A stretch of 64,000 bases of DNA, taken from assembly GCF_023634655.1 (NCBI RefSeq), contig NZ_JAMKMS010000021.1:16431-80430 (forward strand), written 5' to 3'. The stretch is from Vibrio methylphosphonaticus (GTDB lineage: Bacteria > Pseudomonadota > Gammaproteobacteria > Enterobacterales > Vibrionaceae). Shown one piece after another: positions 9,662 to 18,188 of the stretch (positions are counted from its first letter, which is position 1; each line of letters begins with the position of its first letter). The notes beneath the pieces are model-generated. The model saw nothing but the letters and a program-made list of their open reading frames with translations, was not told the origin of the DNA and searched no databases. Both the position numbers and the translations under genes were made by a program.

Positions 9662-9702
9662 AACAAGAAACTAAGCAAAGACGACACAACAGGACATGAT
9701 TC

Positions 9703-10317
9703 ATGAAAAAAGTCGCGTTACTTGGCGATAGCCTGACCGCAGGTTGGGGGCTAAAAAAAGGGCTAAACTGGTCCGAATCTCTCGCGTCTACATTTGCCGA
9801 GAGTCAATTTATTAACTTGGGAATTCCGGGTGATACCACAACAGGGATGCTGTCACGCTTCCAACAGCAAGTGATAGAACAACAACCCGATGTGGTTGTG
9901 ATCTTTGGTGGTCTAAACGATCTAAACTGGGGTACGCCAATTAATGAGGTTGCTTGCAATTACAACGCAATGATTGCACAAGCACAGCATCATAACATTC
10001 GACCGATCGTGATTATTACCTCACCGATTGACCCGATTGGTTCTTTACCGTTGTTTGCACACCAACAAGAAACGGTAAACAGTATTCGCGATGCCATTGC
10101 AACATTAAGCTCGGAATACAGCAAACGTTTGATCACCATGTATGGCCATGGTCCTCTAGGCATTGAAGTGGTCGACATTTACCAAGCATTTGAAGCGTAC
10201 GCGCTAGAACATGGTTATTCGGCGCTCTATCAAGACGATGGCATTCACTTATCTGCCGTTGGCGCTGAGGTCATTTTTAATCAACTCAAAGATGTCGTTG
10301 CCAAACTTATCGCGTAA
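9703..10317 (+). CDS. SGNH/GDSL-type esterase or lipase
   Basis: The 204-residue protein carries the four SGNH blocks in order. These are GDSLTAGWG (residues 8-16, catalytic Ser), a Gly in NLGIPGDTT, the Asn in FGGLNDLNWG, and the Asp/His pair in DGIHLSAVGA near 187-195. No signal peptide is evident, so it is probably cytoplasmic. Such enzymes hydrolyse acyl or acetyl esters, including arylesters, lysophospholipids and acyl-CoA. The substrate cannot be read from the sequence. AGGA precedes the ATG by eight bases. Confidence 0.87.
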   Translation: MKKVALLGDSLTAGWGLKKGLNWSESLASTFAESQFINLGIPGDTTTGMLSRFQQQVIEQQPDVVVIFGGLNDLNWGTPINEVACNYNAMIAQAQHHNIRPIVIITSPIDPIGSLPLFAHQQETVNSIRDAIATLSSEYSKRLITMYGHGPLGIEVVDIYQAFEAYALEHGYSALYQDDGIHLSAVGAEVIFNQLKDVVAKLIA

Positions 10318-10457
10318 ATAGATCTGTAAATTACAGAGCTATTAGACTAACCGCGTTGCAATCTATCCAAATTACGCTGCAGCTCATAATGAGAAATTTA
10401 GAGATTTAGACAGCTGCCCCCTTAGCTGTCGACCAGAAAAGGGGGAAGCGCGCATCC

Positions 10458-11846
10458 CTATGCCCAGAACATCATGACTATGAGCGTTAATGCCATAATA
10501 CAAGCGATGTTCAACAAAATACCAATCTTCATCATTTCTTGTTGCTTGATGTGACCAGAAGCAAAAACAATCGCATTAGGAGGCGTGGCTACCGGCAGCA
10601 TAAATGCACACGATGCCGCGACAGCAATAAGCACAGATAACACAACAGGTGACAACCCAAAAGCTTCTGCAACACCGGCAAAGACCGGTATAAGCAATGC
10701 GGCACTGGCTGTGTTACTGGCGAATTCCGTTAGGAACACAACAAATGCGGCGATAACAAAAATAATCAGCACTAAGCCAAATTGAGAGATAAGTGCGCTT
10801 AACTCATTGGCGAGAAATACACTGGTCCCCGTTGCCTTCAATACATTACTTAGACAAATACCACCGCCAAATAGCAATAAAACGCCCCAATCCGCCGTTT
10901 TTTCGATATCTTTCCAATGGACAACACGGGCGAAATTCACCGCGACGATCGCCCCTAGTGCCACAATAGTGTCAAATTTTGGGTATCCGCCAAGCATGGC
11001 ATTAATTGGTTTACTAAAGATCCAAAAGAACACCGTTACGGCAAAGATAAGCAAGGTGACAATTTTACCTTTATCCCATTCAACCGCTTGATGATTAATT
11101 TCAAACTCACCGTCTAACTTTGGTTTTAGCACAGCAAAAAGTACCGCTAGTGCGATCGGCAGTAAAATCATCGCTGTCGGCAAACCAAACTTCATCCAAT
11201 CGGTAAACGTTAACCCCACCTCAGCTGCTGCAATCGCATTAGGCGGGCTACCAACCATGGTTGCTATGCCACCAATACTGGCACTATAAGCGATGCCTAA
11301 CAGCACAAATACATACGTGTTATGACCGCTTTCTTCATTAACTTTGCTGAGCACCCCTAGCACCAATGGCAACATCATCGCCGCTGTCGCCGTATTACTA
11401 ATCCACATCGACAACACGGCAGTGACGCCAAACAGCATGAACACCGCAACGCTCATCCGCCCCTTAGCAACCACTAACACTTTATCAGCAATAACTTTAT
11501 CCAGCCCTTGCCGGTGCATCGCTGCAGCGAGAGCAAAGCCCCCCAAAAACAGGAAAATGATGGAGTTTGCAAAATTATTTAGCGCAGTCTGAGTATCAAA
11601 GATCCCAAACAACACCGCGATAATAGGAACAAGTATTGCTGTGACTGTCACGTGCAGGGCTTCTGTTAACCAGAGCACAGCAACAAAGGACAGAATGCTA
11701 ATTCCAAGCACAACATTGGGGTCAAATGGTAAGGTTTTATAAAGGACAAAAAACAGCACGATATCAGCAAGAATAATTAGACTATTGCGGTTTAAAAACC
11801 ATTCTCGGGTATTGGAGGGTAGAGGAACACTATCATTTCTATTCAT
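10458..11846 (-). CDS. DASS/SLC13-family anion:sodium symporter
   Basis: The 462-residue protein has about 11-12 hydrophobic segments and both SNT signatures of divalent anion:sodium symporters: MWISNTATAAMMLP near residue 150 and FASNTASAALLIP near 378. Each is followed by a proline-rich loop (SPPNAIAAA and ATPPNAIVFA). Family members import C4-dicarboxylates, citrate or sulfate with sodium. Which anion is used here is not decidable. It is monocistronic, with an unusual pair of hairpins in the probable 5' leader. Confidence 0.87.
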   Translation of the reverse strand: MNRNDSVPLPSNTREWFLNRNSLIILADIVLFFVLYKTLPFDPNVVLGISILSFVAVLWLTEALHVTVTAILVPIIAVLFGIFDTQTALNNFANSIIFLFLGGFALAAAMHRQGLDKVIADKVLVVAKGRMSVAVFMLFGVTAVLSMWISNTATAAMMLPLVLGVLSKVNEESGHNTYVFVLLGIAYSASIGGIATMVGSPPNAIAAAEVGLTFTDWMKFGLPTAMILLPIALAVLFAVLKPKLDGEFEINHQAVEWDKGKIVTLLIFAVTVFFWIFSKPINAMLGGYPKFDTIVALGAIVAVNFARVVHWKDIEKTADWGVLLLFGGGICLSNVLKATGTSVFLANELSALISQFGLVLIIFVIAAFVVFLTEFASNTASAALLIPVFAGVAEAFGLSPVVLSVLIAVAASCAFMLPVATPPNAIVFASGHIKQQEMMKIGILLNIACIMALTLIVMMFWA

Positions 11847-12169
11847 TATTATGGCTTCCTTTTGTTAACTGGGGTGGAGTCCCCTGGGGTGAATTCCCCA
11901 AAACCACAAATCTCAATAAAAATCGGCATCTAAGTGCGATCATGTTAGCTAACTCTGCCCAATATAAAAATTAGAATAAGGGTAAAGCGCTGATTCTCGA
12001 TTGTTAAGACTTGTGGAACCAAATGATGATCCCACATAGCCAACCAAGCGCATAATACAAATTTATCAATCTGTTAACCACATCAACAATATGGATATAT
12101 TTACAACAACTTAGCCTAACATACTATCCCTGTTCATTTTTATCAGCACGACGCCCTTTAGCTTTAGGT
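11847..12169. other. Intergenic region upstream of the anion transporter
   Basis: No gene is visible. Its right part is the downstream end of the hydrolase gene, and its left part is the leader of the transporter. The only structure seen is the GGGG/CCCC hairpin pair listed separately. Confidence 0.4.
11871..11899 (-). promoter_or_regulatory. Tandem GGGG-N6-CCCC hairpins in the transporter leader
   Basis: GGGG-TGGAGT-CCCC (11871-11884) and GGGG-TGAATT-CCCC (11886-11899) are separated by one base. They lie 25-53 bases before the transporter start codon. They could mask translation or stabilise the mRNA. The function is inference. Confidence 0.35.
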
Positions 12170-13039
12170 TCACGACCTATCTGTGGGCATATTAACCAGT
12201 AATCGGCTGAAACTCTCCTTTGTCTCCTGACATTGCATCACTCGCCCATGACCCTGACCCTGAGTCGTGACTAAAGTGACTCGCTCCATTTCAATTGATG
12301 CCTTTTCGGACACGTCATACTTGGTGAACTTATCGTTTTCATCATGAACAATGATGGTTTGTGCTTGACGGCGTGACAACTTTTGATAGGGGTCAATGGA
12401 CTGAATGGGGTAACGATACTGATCTTCTATATCCCCGACCACCGCTTCAAAAAGACGCATCGAGTATCCCGAGCGAGCAACACTGCTGAATAAATTATCG
12501 ACATAATCCAACACCGGAGCAATGAGCAATAAAGGCTTGTCCACCAGCTTAGCGTGCTTGCACTCAAGCGCAGCAGCGGTTCCCATGCTATGCCCAACTA
12601 AACCTGCAACCTCGTCTTCGCTATCCAAAAGCCCTTCTAACCCTCCAATGAAAGCTGGAATATGCCCATACTGGCCTTCACTTTCCCCATGAGCAGGGTG
12701 ATCATACGCCAACGCAGTAAAACCTTGCTGAGCAATATACTCCATCAAAGGGTAGAACTGACTCGCTGTACCAGACCAACCATGTGTCAAAATCCAAACC
12801 GGTCCCTGACCTAAGCGGTATGTTTTCAATACCCCTTCCGCCGTGACAACATCCCCTACGACCAAACCATTAGGCTGGGCATTTTTGGGGGTAGATCGTA
12901 CTGGTGTTAACAGCAGTTTTCTTGCCATATTTTTGGCATGATTCGGAGCTAATATGTAGTGAGTACGAGTGGTAAAGTTCACCAATCGCTTTTTAAAGCT
13001 AAATTTCTTTGATGTATTGAAATATATTTTGTCGCTCAT
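12170..13039 (-). CDS. Alpha/beta-hydrolase
   Basis: The 289-residue protein has an alpha/beta-hydrolase core from about residue 60. It shows the oxyanion-hole strand ILTHGWSG, the nucleophile elbow GLVGHSMGTAA (Ser near 150), a late Asp in VHDENDKFTKYD, and the catalytic His in GQGHGRVM near 268. There is no signal peptide. It sits downstream of a TetR gene with its own candidate operator just before the start codon, so it is likely the regulator's target. TetR/hydrolase pairs often respond to xenobiotic or lipid-like molecules. The substrate is unknown. Confidence 0.85.
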   Translation of the reverse strand: MSDKIYFNTSKKFSFKKRLVNFTTRTHYILAPNHAKNMARKLLLTPVRSTPKNAQPNGLVVGDVVTAEGVLKTYRLGQGPVWILTHGWSGTASQFYPLMEYIAQQGFTALAYDHPAHGESEGQYGHIPAFIGGLEGLLDSEDEVAGLVGHSMGTAAALECKHAKLVDKPLLLIAPVLDYVDNLFSSVARSGYSMRLFEAVVGDIEDQYRYPIQSIDPYQKLSRRQAQTIIVHDENDKFTKYDVSEKASIEMERVTLVTTQGQGHGRVMQCQETKESFSRLLVNMPTDRS

Positions 13040-13063
13040 GACTCGCTTCCTTTCAATGAATTC

Positions 13064-13075
13064 GTACGATCGTGC
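13064..13075. promoter_or_regulatory. Candidate TetR operator before the hydrolase gene
   Basis: GTACGATCGTGC is a 10-of-12 palindrome 25 bases upstream of the hydrolase start. It recurs, inverted and with one change, upstream of tetR at 13768-13779. Confidence 0.6.
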
Positions 13076-13120
13076 TTTTTTATGCCAAATTGCTGCTAGG
13101 ATAAATACATTATCTCTAGC

Positions 13121-13717
13121 CTACTTAATGTCCGGATTCACCCAAGAGTTCATCAAACGTTCAACACTTTGTCTAAAACGCTGACTGCTCTCCTGCTCTC
13201 CAACAAGTGAATAAAACACGTGGGCACTCAGGTATTGCCCGTAAAGTTCAAACGTTGCCTGCCTTGGGTCCAAATCCGCCTTAAACTCACCACTCACCAT
13301 CCCTTTTTCAATTTGAATCGTCAGGTAGTTTATCCAGCGGTAAATCGTGCTACGCAATGCCGCCTGTAATTCATCCTGCTGGCTATCACGCCATGCATCG
13401 ATAAACATACAGCTGCCTTGAAACGACTGATTCCAACTCATCCAATTTTCAATCAGGTGATTGATTTTCATGTGAGCCTGTTGATATTCACGCGCCCTGA
13501 CTGGACCAATCACGCGCTGTTGAAAGGTAACATCGGCGTATTCAACCACTGCCACTTGTAGGTTTGTTTTTGAGTTAAAATGGGCAAATAGGCCACTTTT
13601 CGACAGCCCACACTGTTTGGCAAGTCCGCCAATCGTTAAGCTTTCCAGACCTTCACGACTGGCTAGCTCGAAGGCTTGGCCGAGGATGTATTCTTTGGTT
13701 ATCTTGCCCTTACTCAT
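13121..13717 (-). CDS. TetR-family transcriptional regulator
   Basis: The 198-residue protein has a TetR N-terminal HTH (about 8-55: ILGQAFELASREGLESLTIGGLAKQ, then LSKSGLFAHFNSK). A helical ligand domain follows, containing GSCMFIDAWRDSQQDELQAAL. It is upstream of and co-directional with the alpha/beta-hydrolase (81-base gap). Near-identical palindromes lie in front of each gene, so autoregulation plus control of the hydrolase is the simplest model. The inducer is unknown. Confidence 0.87.
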   Translation of the reverse strand: MSKGKITKEYILGQAFELASREGLESLTIGGLAKQCGLSKSGLFAHFNSKTNLQVAVVEYADVTFQQRVIGPVRAREYQQAHMKINHLIENWMSWNQSFQGSCMFIDAWRDSQQDELQAALRSTIYRWINYLTIQIEKGMVSGEFKADLDPRQATFELYGQYLSAHVFYSLVGEQESSQRFRQSVERLMNSWVNPDIK

Positions 13718-13767
13718 TTTTACCTCAAACTCATTTTCCCTTAAACAGGTTCGCTACTTCTAATTTA

Positions 13768-13779
13768 GCACGGTCGTAC
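13768..13779. promoter_or_regulatory. Candidate TetR operator before tetR
   Basis: GCACGGTCGTAC, whose complement reads GTACGACCGTGC, matches the site at 13064-13075 in 11 of 12 positions. It lies 51 bases upstream of the tetR start. Confidence 0.6.
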
Positions 13780-14000
13780 TATTTATCAATAACCGTTATC
13801 ACTATTTGCCTACAACACCGATGCCAATAAATGTTTTGATTATCTACAAGCATTTGGTTGCCTGCTAGCGTCTGCTCTGTCCCGCCACGGCGCATTTCCT
13901 CATACGCATGGATTCAATGCAATGCAAACGTTTAATTATATGCCCACATATGGGACACTACTATCGCTCAAAATAACCGCTACAGCCTCTCTCAATCAAT

Positions 14001-14969
14001 ATGGAACGCGTTATGAATGTTCTGCTGGAACAACTGCATTTTTCTTTATCTATCACCGGTCCAATCTGCTTGATGCTGGTTCTTGGTTTCGTTTTTAAAC
14101 GCATTGGTTTGATCAACGAAAATTTTATCGATGTCGCATCAAAACTGGTTTTTCAGGTCACCTTACCTGCCATGCTATTTTTAAGCATAGTGACCGCTAA
14201 ACATGACTTCTCTGCAGCAAGTCAATTTGTGGGATTTGGTCTGATTGCCAGCATCTTGTTTTACGTTTTTACCACCGTCTCGGTGAATTATTGGTTTAGG
14301 AACTCACCAGACAAAGGCGTCATTATTCAAGGTGGATTTCGTTCCAACACGGCCATTATCGGACTGGCGTATGTCGCGAATGCCTACGGTGACCAAGGGG
14401 TTGCTCTTGCCGCCCTCTACGTTGCCGCTACCACATTTTTATACAATATTCAGGCGGTTATTTGTCTGACGCCTCGCTCTGAAGCCTCCGGTGCAAAAGC
14501 GGGAAAAGTCATGCTTCGAACCCTTACAAAAAATCCACTTATCATCGCCATTGTAGCCGGGCTCGTATTCTACAGCCTATCTATCCCCGTCCCTGACATT
14601 GCCGTCGATGCGGGGAACTACTTTGCACGAATGACATTACCTTTGGCGCTACTGTGCACCGGCGGTTCGTTAAACCTAGGCTCGATGAAAAAAGAGCAAT
14701 CTGCATCATGGTTTGCCACAGGCTATAAACTGCTGCTAGCACCGATAAGCATCACCGCCGCCGCCTATCTTATGGGCTTTAAAGGCATAGAAATGGGTAT
14801 CATTTTCTTCATGAATGCGGCTCCAGTCGCGGCCGCCAGTTATGTTATGGCACGAGCAATGGGAGGCAACTCTGCTCTCGCCGCCAACATCATCGCTTTC
14901 AGCACGGTGTTGTCTGCACTCACTTGTACGCTAGGTATTGTTATTTTGTCATCGTTTGCACTTCTTTAA
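14001..14969 (+). CDS. AEC-family permease (auxin efflux carrier-like)
   Basis: The 322-residue protein has about ten hydrophobic segments. It has the AEC pattern of two five-helix halves: ICLMLVLGFVFKRIG near the start, the GGFRSNTAIIGLA motif near 112, and FFMNAAPVAAASYVMARAMGG near 272. Bacterial AEC proteins move small organic acids or amino-acid derivatives. The substrate is not evident. The annotated ATG could be replaced by the Met three codons on. Neither has a strong ribosome binding site. It is divergent from tetR but separated by 283 bases with only one operator copy near tetR. Confidence 0.82.
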   Translation: MERVMNVLLEQLHFSLSITGPICLMLVLGFVFKRIGLINENFIDVASKLVFQVTLPAMLFLSIVTAKHDFSAASQFVGFGLIASILFYVFTTVSVNYWFRNSPDKGVIIQGGFRSNTAIIGLAYVANAYGDQGVALAALYVAATTFLYNIQAVICLTPRSEASGAKAGKVMLRTLTKNPLIIAIVAGLVFYSLSIPVPDIAVDAGNYFARMTLPLALLCTGGSLNLGSMKKEQSASWFATGYKLLLAPISITAAAYLMGFKGIEMGIIFFMNAAPVAAASYVMARAMGGNSALAANIIAFSTVLSALTCTLGIVILSSFALL

Positions 14970-15101
14970 CAAACCACGAACAATGCAGCAAGCTGGTTAC
15001 TTATCGACGATAAACCACATGTAGTGAGCAAGTAAATTGCGTAGCAAACCAACCACTCTCTGCTAGAATACTTGCCATATCTCACTTAAAAATGGCTAAT
15101 A

Positions 15102-15893
15102 ATGAACACAACTAAAATTGTCGAGTACTTACAGCAAGTACGTGAAACCAAACCACTTGTGGTTAACATCACTAATTTCGTTGCTATGAACAATACCGCC
15201 AATGCGCTTCTTGCCGTTGGCGCTTCGCCTATCATGGCGCACTCAAAGCAAGAGATGGCAGAAATGATGGCTTTTGCTGGTGCATTGGTCATCAATATCG
15301 GCACCATCGATAGTGTATGGCGACCAGGTATGTTTTTTGCCGTCGAGCAAGCCAATCTGCACAATAAAGTTATCGTACTGGATCCCGTTGGTTGCGGAGC
15401 AAGTCAACTTCGCACTTCCACCGCTCGCCAACTTGCAGAAACAGCAAAGCACTTAATTATTCGCGGTAATGCTTCTGAAGTAATCGCGATGGCAGGAGAG
15501 CAAGGACACAATAAAGGCGTGGATTCCTTAGATAGCAGTGAAACAGCACTAACCGCGGCTAAAGCACTCGTTGATGCATACCAATGTAGTGTCGTTATTT
15601 CCGGTAAAACAGATTACATTGTGACGGCAACATCCACGATTGCGTTAAATAACGGTCATGACATGATGCCCTATGTGACTGCGATGGGTTGTTCATTATC
15701 GGCGGTAACTGGCGCTTTTGCGGCGGTTGGTGATAATACTGGCGCGGCCGCTGCAGCGGTATTTGGCGTAGCCGGTGAAATAGCAGCCGAGCAATCAAAG
15801 GGACCAGGCTCACTGCAACTTAATTTACTCGATACCTTATACCAGCTTGACGCTGAGACGCTATCTACACGATTAAATATCAACGAGATCTAG
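15102..15893 (+). CDS. thiM: Hydroxyethylthiazole kinase
   Basis: The 263-residue protein of the ThiM/ribokinase fold phosphorylates the thiamine thiazole moiety for salvage. Characteristic strings are VVNITNFVAMNNTANALLA, the glycine-rich LDPVGCGAS, IIRGNASEVIAMAG, and the anion-hole motif AMGCSLSAVTGAF near 190-202 holding the catalytic Cys. thiE follows after eight bases. I looked for a TPP riboswitch in the 132 bases upstream and found none of its conserved segments, so thiamine control by that route is unlikely here. Confidence 0.93.
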   Translation: MNTTKIVEYLQQVRETKPLVVNITNFVAMNNTANALLAVGASPIMAHSKQEMAEMMAFAGALVINIGTIDSVWRPGMFFAVEQANLHNKVIVLDPVGCGASQLRTSTARQLAETAKHLIIRGNASEVIAMAGEQGHNKGVDSLDSSETALTAAKALVDAYQCSVVISGKTDYIVTATSTIALNNGHDMMPYVTAMGCSLSAVTGAFAAVGDNTGAAAAAVFGVAGEIAAEQSKGPGSLQLNLLDTLYQLDAETLSTRLNINEI

Positions 15894-15901
15894 GACTCAA
15901 C

Positions 15902-16537
15902 ATGCCCCTAACCCCCTATAGTCTCTATCTCGTCACCGATGAACAACAGGATCTTCAAACCCTACTCAAGGTCGTGGAACAGGCAATTCAAGGTGGCGTG
16001 ACCATGGTGCAAATACGAGAAAAACATCATGATATACGTGCCTTTATTAACAAAGCGGCGGCGGTAAAGACGCTATTAGCACGCACGAACGTACCGTTAA
16101 TCATTAATGACCGCGTTGATGTCGCGTTAGCCATGGATGCTGATGGGGTTCATTTGGGCCAATCCGATATGCCTGTTGAACTCGCACGTCAATTGCTCGG
16201 ACCAAACAAGCTACTCGGATTGTCCATTGAGAATGAACAGCAGCTTAAGCAGGCAAATCACTTGCCCATTGATTATATTGGATTGAGCGCTATCTTTGCG
16301 ACGCCCACTAAAAGTAATATCAAAAAGCAATGGGGGCTCGCTGGCCTGGAAAATGCGCTCACCCAAACGACGTTACCGATTGTCGCGATTGGGGGTATCA
16401 ACAAGACAAACATCTCTGCCATCGCCCAAACTGGCGTTCATGGTATTGCGCTCGTGTCTGCCATTAGCCATGCAAGCTCTCCGAAACAAGCCGCCCGTGA
16501 GTTAACACTGTTACTGGCCCAATCGCCACCACTCTAG
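15902..16537 (+). CDS. thiE: Thiamine-phosphate synthase
   Basis: The 211-residue TIM-barrel protein joins HMP-PP and thiazole phosphate to thiamine phosphate. Family motifs visible are GGVTMVQIREKHHD (pyrophosphate side), LIINDRVDVALAMDADGVHLGQSDMP, GLSAIFATPTKS, and the phosphate loop AIGGINKTNI. The start overlaps a TAGGAC Shine-Dalgarno site made from the thiM stop region. thiM-thiE is a salvage unit without the de novo genes. A nuclease-like gene is tightly coupled behind it. Confidence 0.93.
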   Translation: MPLTPYSLYLVTDEQQDLQTLLKVVEQAIQGGVTMVQIREKHHDIRAFINKAAAVKTLLARTNVPLIINDRVDVALAMDADGVHLGQSDMPVELARQLLGPNKLLGLSIENEQQLKQANHLPIDYIGLSAIFATPTKSNIKKQWGLAGLENALTQTTLPIVAIGGINKTNISAIAQTGVHGIALVSAISHASSPKQAARELTLLLAQSPPL

Positions 16538-16544
16538 GACTACA

Positions 16545-17411
16545 ATGAACGATAAACTCTCCACATCCGCGTTGGCGAAACACCGAGATATGGTTGCCAA
16601 AGATTTATTCACCACGTTGAAGCAAGCGGGATACGTCTCTTGGCATGAGTCGAAGTGGCTACTTACTGACATCGGCTTTCGCTTTGGTGGGGAGTATAGA
16701 GAAAGTGAAAAATATGGGCGCTTTATTGTCTGGCCAACAAACCTGATTATTGATGATACTCTCATTTCAGACGCGCACATCAGTGCGACTCAAATCGGCG
16801 AGTATTTTTCCATGCCCGCCAAAAAAATTAATTTGCTACTCAGCGAGTTGGGCTGGATTAAACGAGATGGACAACATTGGCTAGTAACACAAAGCGGCTT
16901 AAGAGCAGGCGCCTATCAGCGTGTCGACTCAGTAAAGGATGCCACATTTGTGCTTTGGCACCCTAGCCTACTTCGCAATAAAAGGCTAAAGCAATCTGTG
17001 GGGGAGTTCAAAGGCAGCGACGCAGATAGTCAATCAACAGACCGCTCTTTTTCTCGATTTAAACAAAAGTTTTCGGCAAAACACCGCACCCTAGATGGAC
17101 ATTATGTCCAATCCAAAGGCGAACTCATCATCGATAACTGGCTTTATATGGGCAGTGTACTGCACGCCTATCAACGCCAACTTCCGATAGACACCGATGT
17201 GATTAGCGACTTTTACCTGCCACAAGGCAAAGTGTACATTCAATTCTGGGGAACCGATAACGGCCCTATCGATACCAAGACGATTGAAAAAACCCGCCAG
17301 CTGTATCACGACCATGAGTTTGATCTCATTGAAATTTTCCCTGATGAGTTAGACCAACTCGATACCATACTACCGCTAAAACTCAGACCGTTTGGTATCC
17401 GCGCTTACTAA
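16545..17411 (+). CDS. Nuclease-like protein: winged-helix repeats plus PD-(D/E)XK-type domain
   Basis: I do not recognise a named family. The 288-residue protein begins with two related repeats (about 20-64 and 81-140). Each is a helix pair ending in a W-x-x-T-x-x-G wing followed by a VWP or LWHP strand, like winged helices. The C-terminal part (about 175-288) looks like a compact restriction-endonuclease fold. It has SKGELIIDNWL (Glu193), SDFYLPQGKVYIQFWG (Asp222, with Gln233 where an active enzyme usually has Glu), and a final strand LIEIFPDEL. The Gln suggests altered or lost catalysis. It starts seven bases after thiE with the same TAGGAC-type coupling site, so it is co-translated with thiamine salvage genes for no obvious reason. 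Confidence 0.6.
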   Translation: MNDKLSTSALAKHRDMVAKDLFTTLKQAGYVSWHESKWLLTDIGFRFGGEYRESEKYGRFIVWPTNLIIDDTLISDAHISATQIGEYFSMPAKKINLLLSELGWIKRDGQHWLVTQSGLRAGAYQRVDSVKDATFVLWHPSLLRNKRLKQSVGEFKGSDADSQSTDRSFSRFKQKFSAKHRTLDGHYVQSKGELIIDNWLYMGSVLHAYQRQLPIDTDVISDFYLPQGKVYIQFWGTDNGPIDTKTIEKTRQLYHDHEFDLIEIFPDELDQLDTILPLKLRPFGIRAY

Positions 17412-17452
17412 TGTAATGGTATCAGTCGCCATACCACATTGCGTTGTAATGG

Positions 17453-18019
17453 CTAAAAAAAGCACAAGCAATCTTGCCGGGCGTGTTCACCCGCAATCAT
17501 ATAAGGGGTTGCCACTTGCCACTTGGCATTCGTTGACGAAGCCTCGCTTTTTTTATCGGCCAATGCTGATTTGGTCGAGTGTATCGTTTTAACACTGACA
17601 CCATGTGGTAGAGCTCTCAGAAAGGCATCTTTATAGTCAGGTAGCGCTTGCAGTGAAGATTTCACAACCTTGGCTTGGGCATAACTATCGTATGGCCCAA
17701 TCAAACAGCGCGAGCCCTCTTTTTCTGGTTTAACCCAGACACTGACACCTAACCCTTGCTGAAGCCGCTGCCACTCATCCACGCTAATAGAAGAGCGAAA
17801 AAAGCCACACTGGATCCAATATGTCTGTGGCTTAGCCGAGGTTTCAACGTCTCCCCAAAACCCATCCCCAATCGGACATTCAGCATCAAGCGTAGGTACC
17901 ATCGTTGCAGACTGACGAGACCCAGCAACGTCACTGACCGCATAGCAATCCTTCACTTCTGCATTAACCGTTTTGGTAACAAGCAATAATAGAAGCAGTA
18001 TCAATCCTTTAGATGACAT
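17453..18019 (-). CDS. Exported SPOR-like domain protein
   Basis: The 188-residue product has a signal peptide (about 20 residues, LILLLLLLVTKTVNA). A SPOR-like module (about 63-125) reads YWIQCGFFRSS, GVSVWVKPE, SRCLIGPYDSYAQAKVVKSSL, which is the expected strand-helix order of a peptidoglycan-binding SPOR repeat. Cysteines at both ends of the module (QCGFF and SRCLI) may form a disulphide. Envelope location is inferred. It is convergent with the nuclease-like gene, with only 41 bases between. Confidence 0.68.
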   Translation of the reverse strand: MSSKGLILLLLLLVTKTVNAEVKDCYAVSDVAGSRQSATMVPTLDAECPIGDGFWGDVETSAKPQTYWIQCGFFRSSISVDEWQRLQQGLGVSVWVKPEKEGSRCLIGPYDSYAQAKVVKSSLQALPDYKDAFLRALPHGVSVKTIHSTKSALADKKSEASSTNAKWQVATPYMIAGEHARQDCLCFF

Positions 18020-18188
18020 ATTCTCTCCTTATTCTTTAAGAGACTAGATGAGAAGAGAAGGTTGTCAAAAAATGAACAGCGTTTTCTTTAGATAAGAGTT
18101 AGCTCACAACGATTTTGTTGATTTCACTTTAAAATATCGTGTACTTAATGTTAACGACTGATTTTATTTGCTTTTGAAGGATCAAAAC

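Noticed and set aside
14970..15101. Searched for a TPP riboswitch before thiM
   Set aside because: None of the conserved THI-box segments (such as CTGAGA or the ACCTGA-type core) is present.
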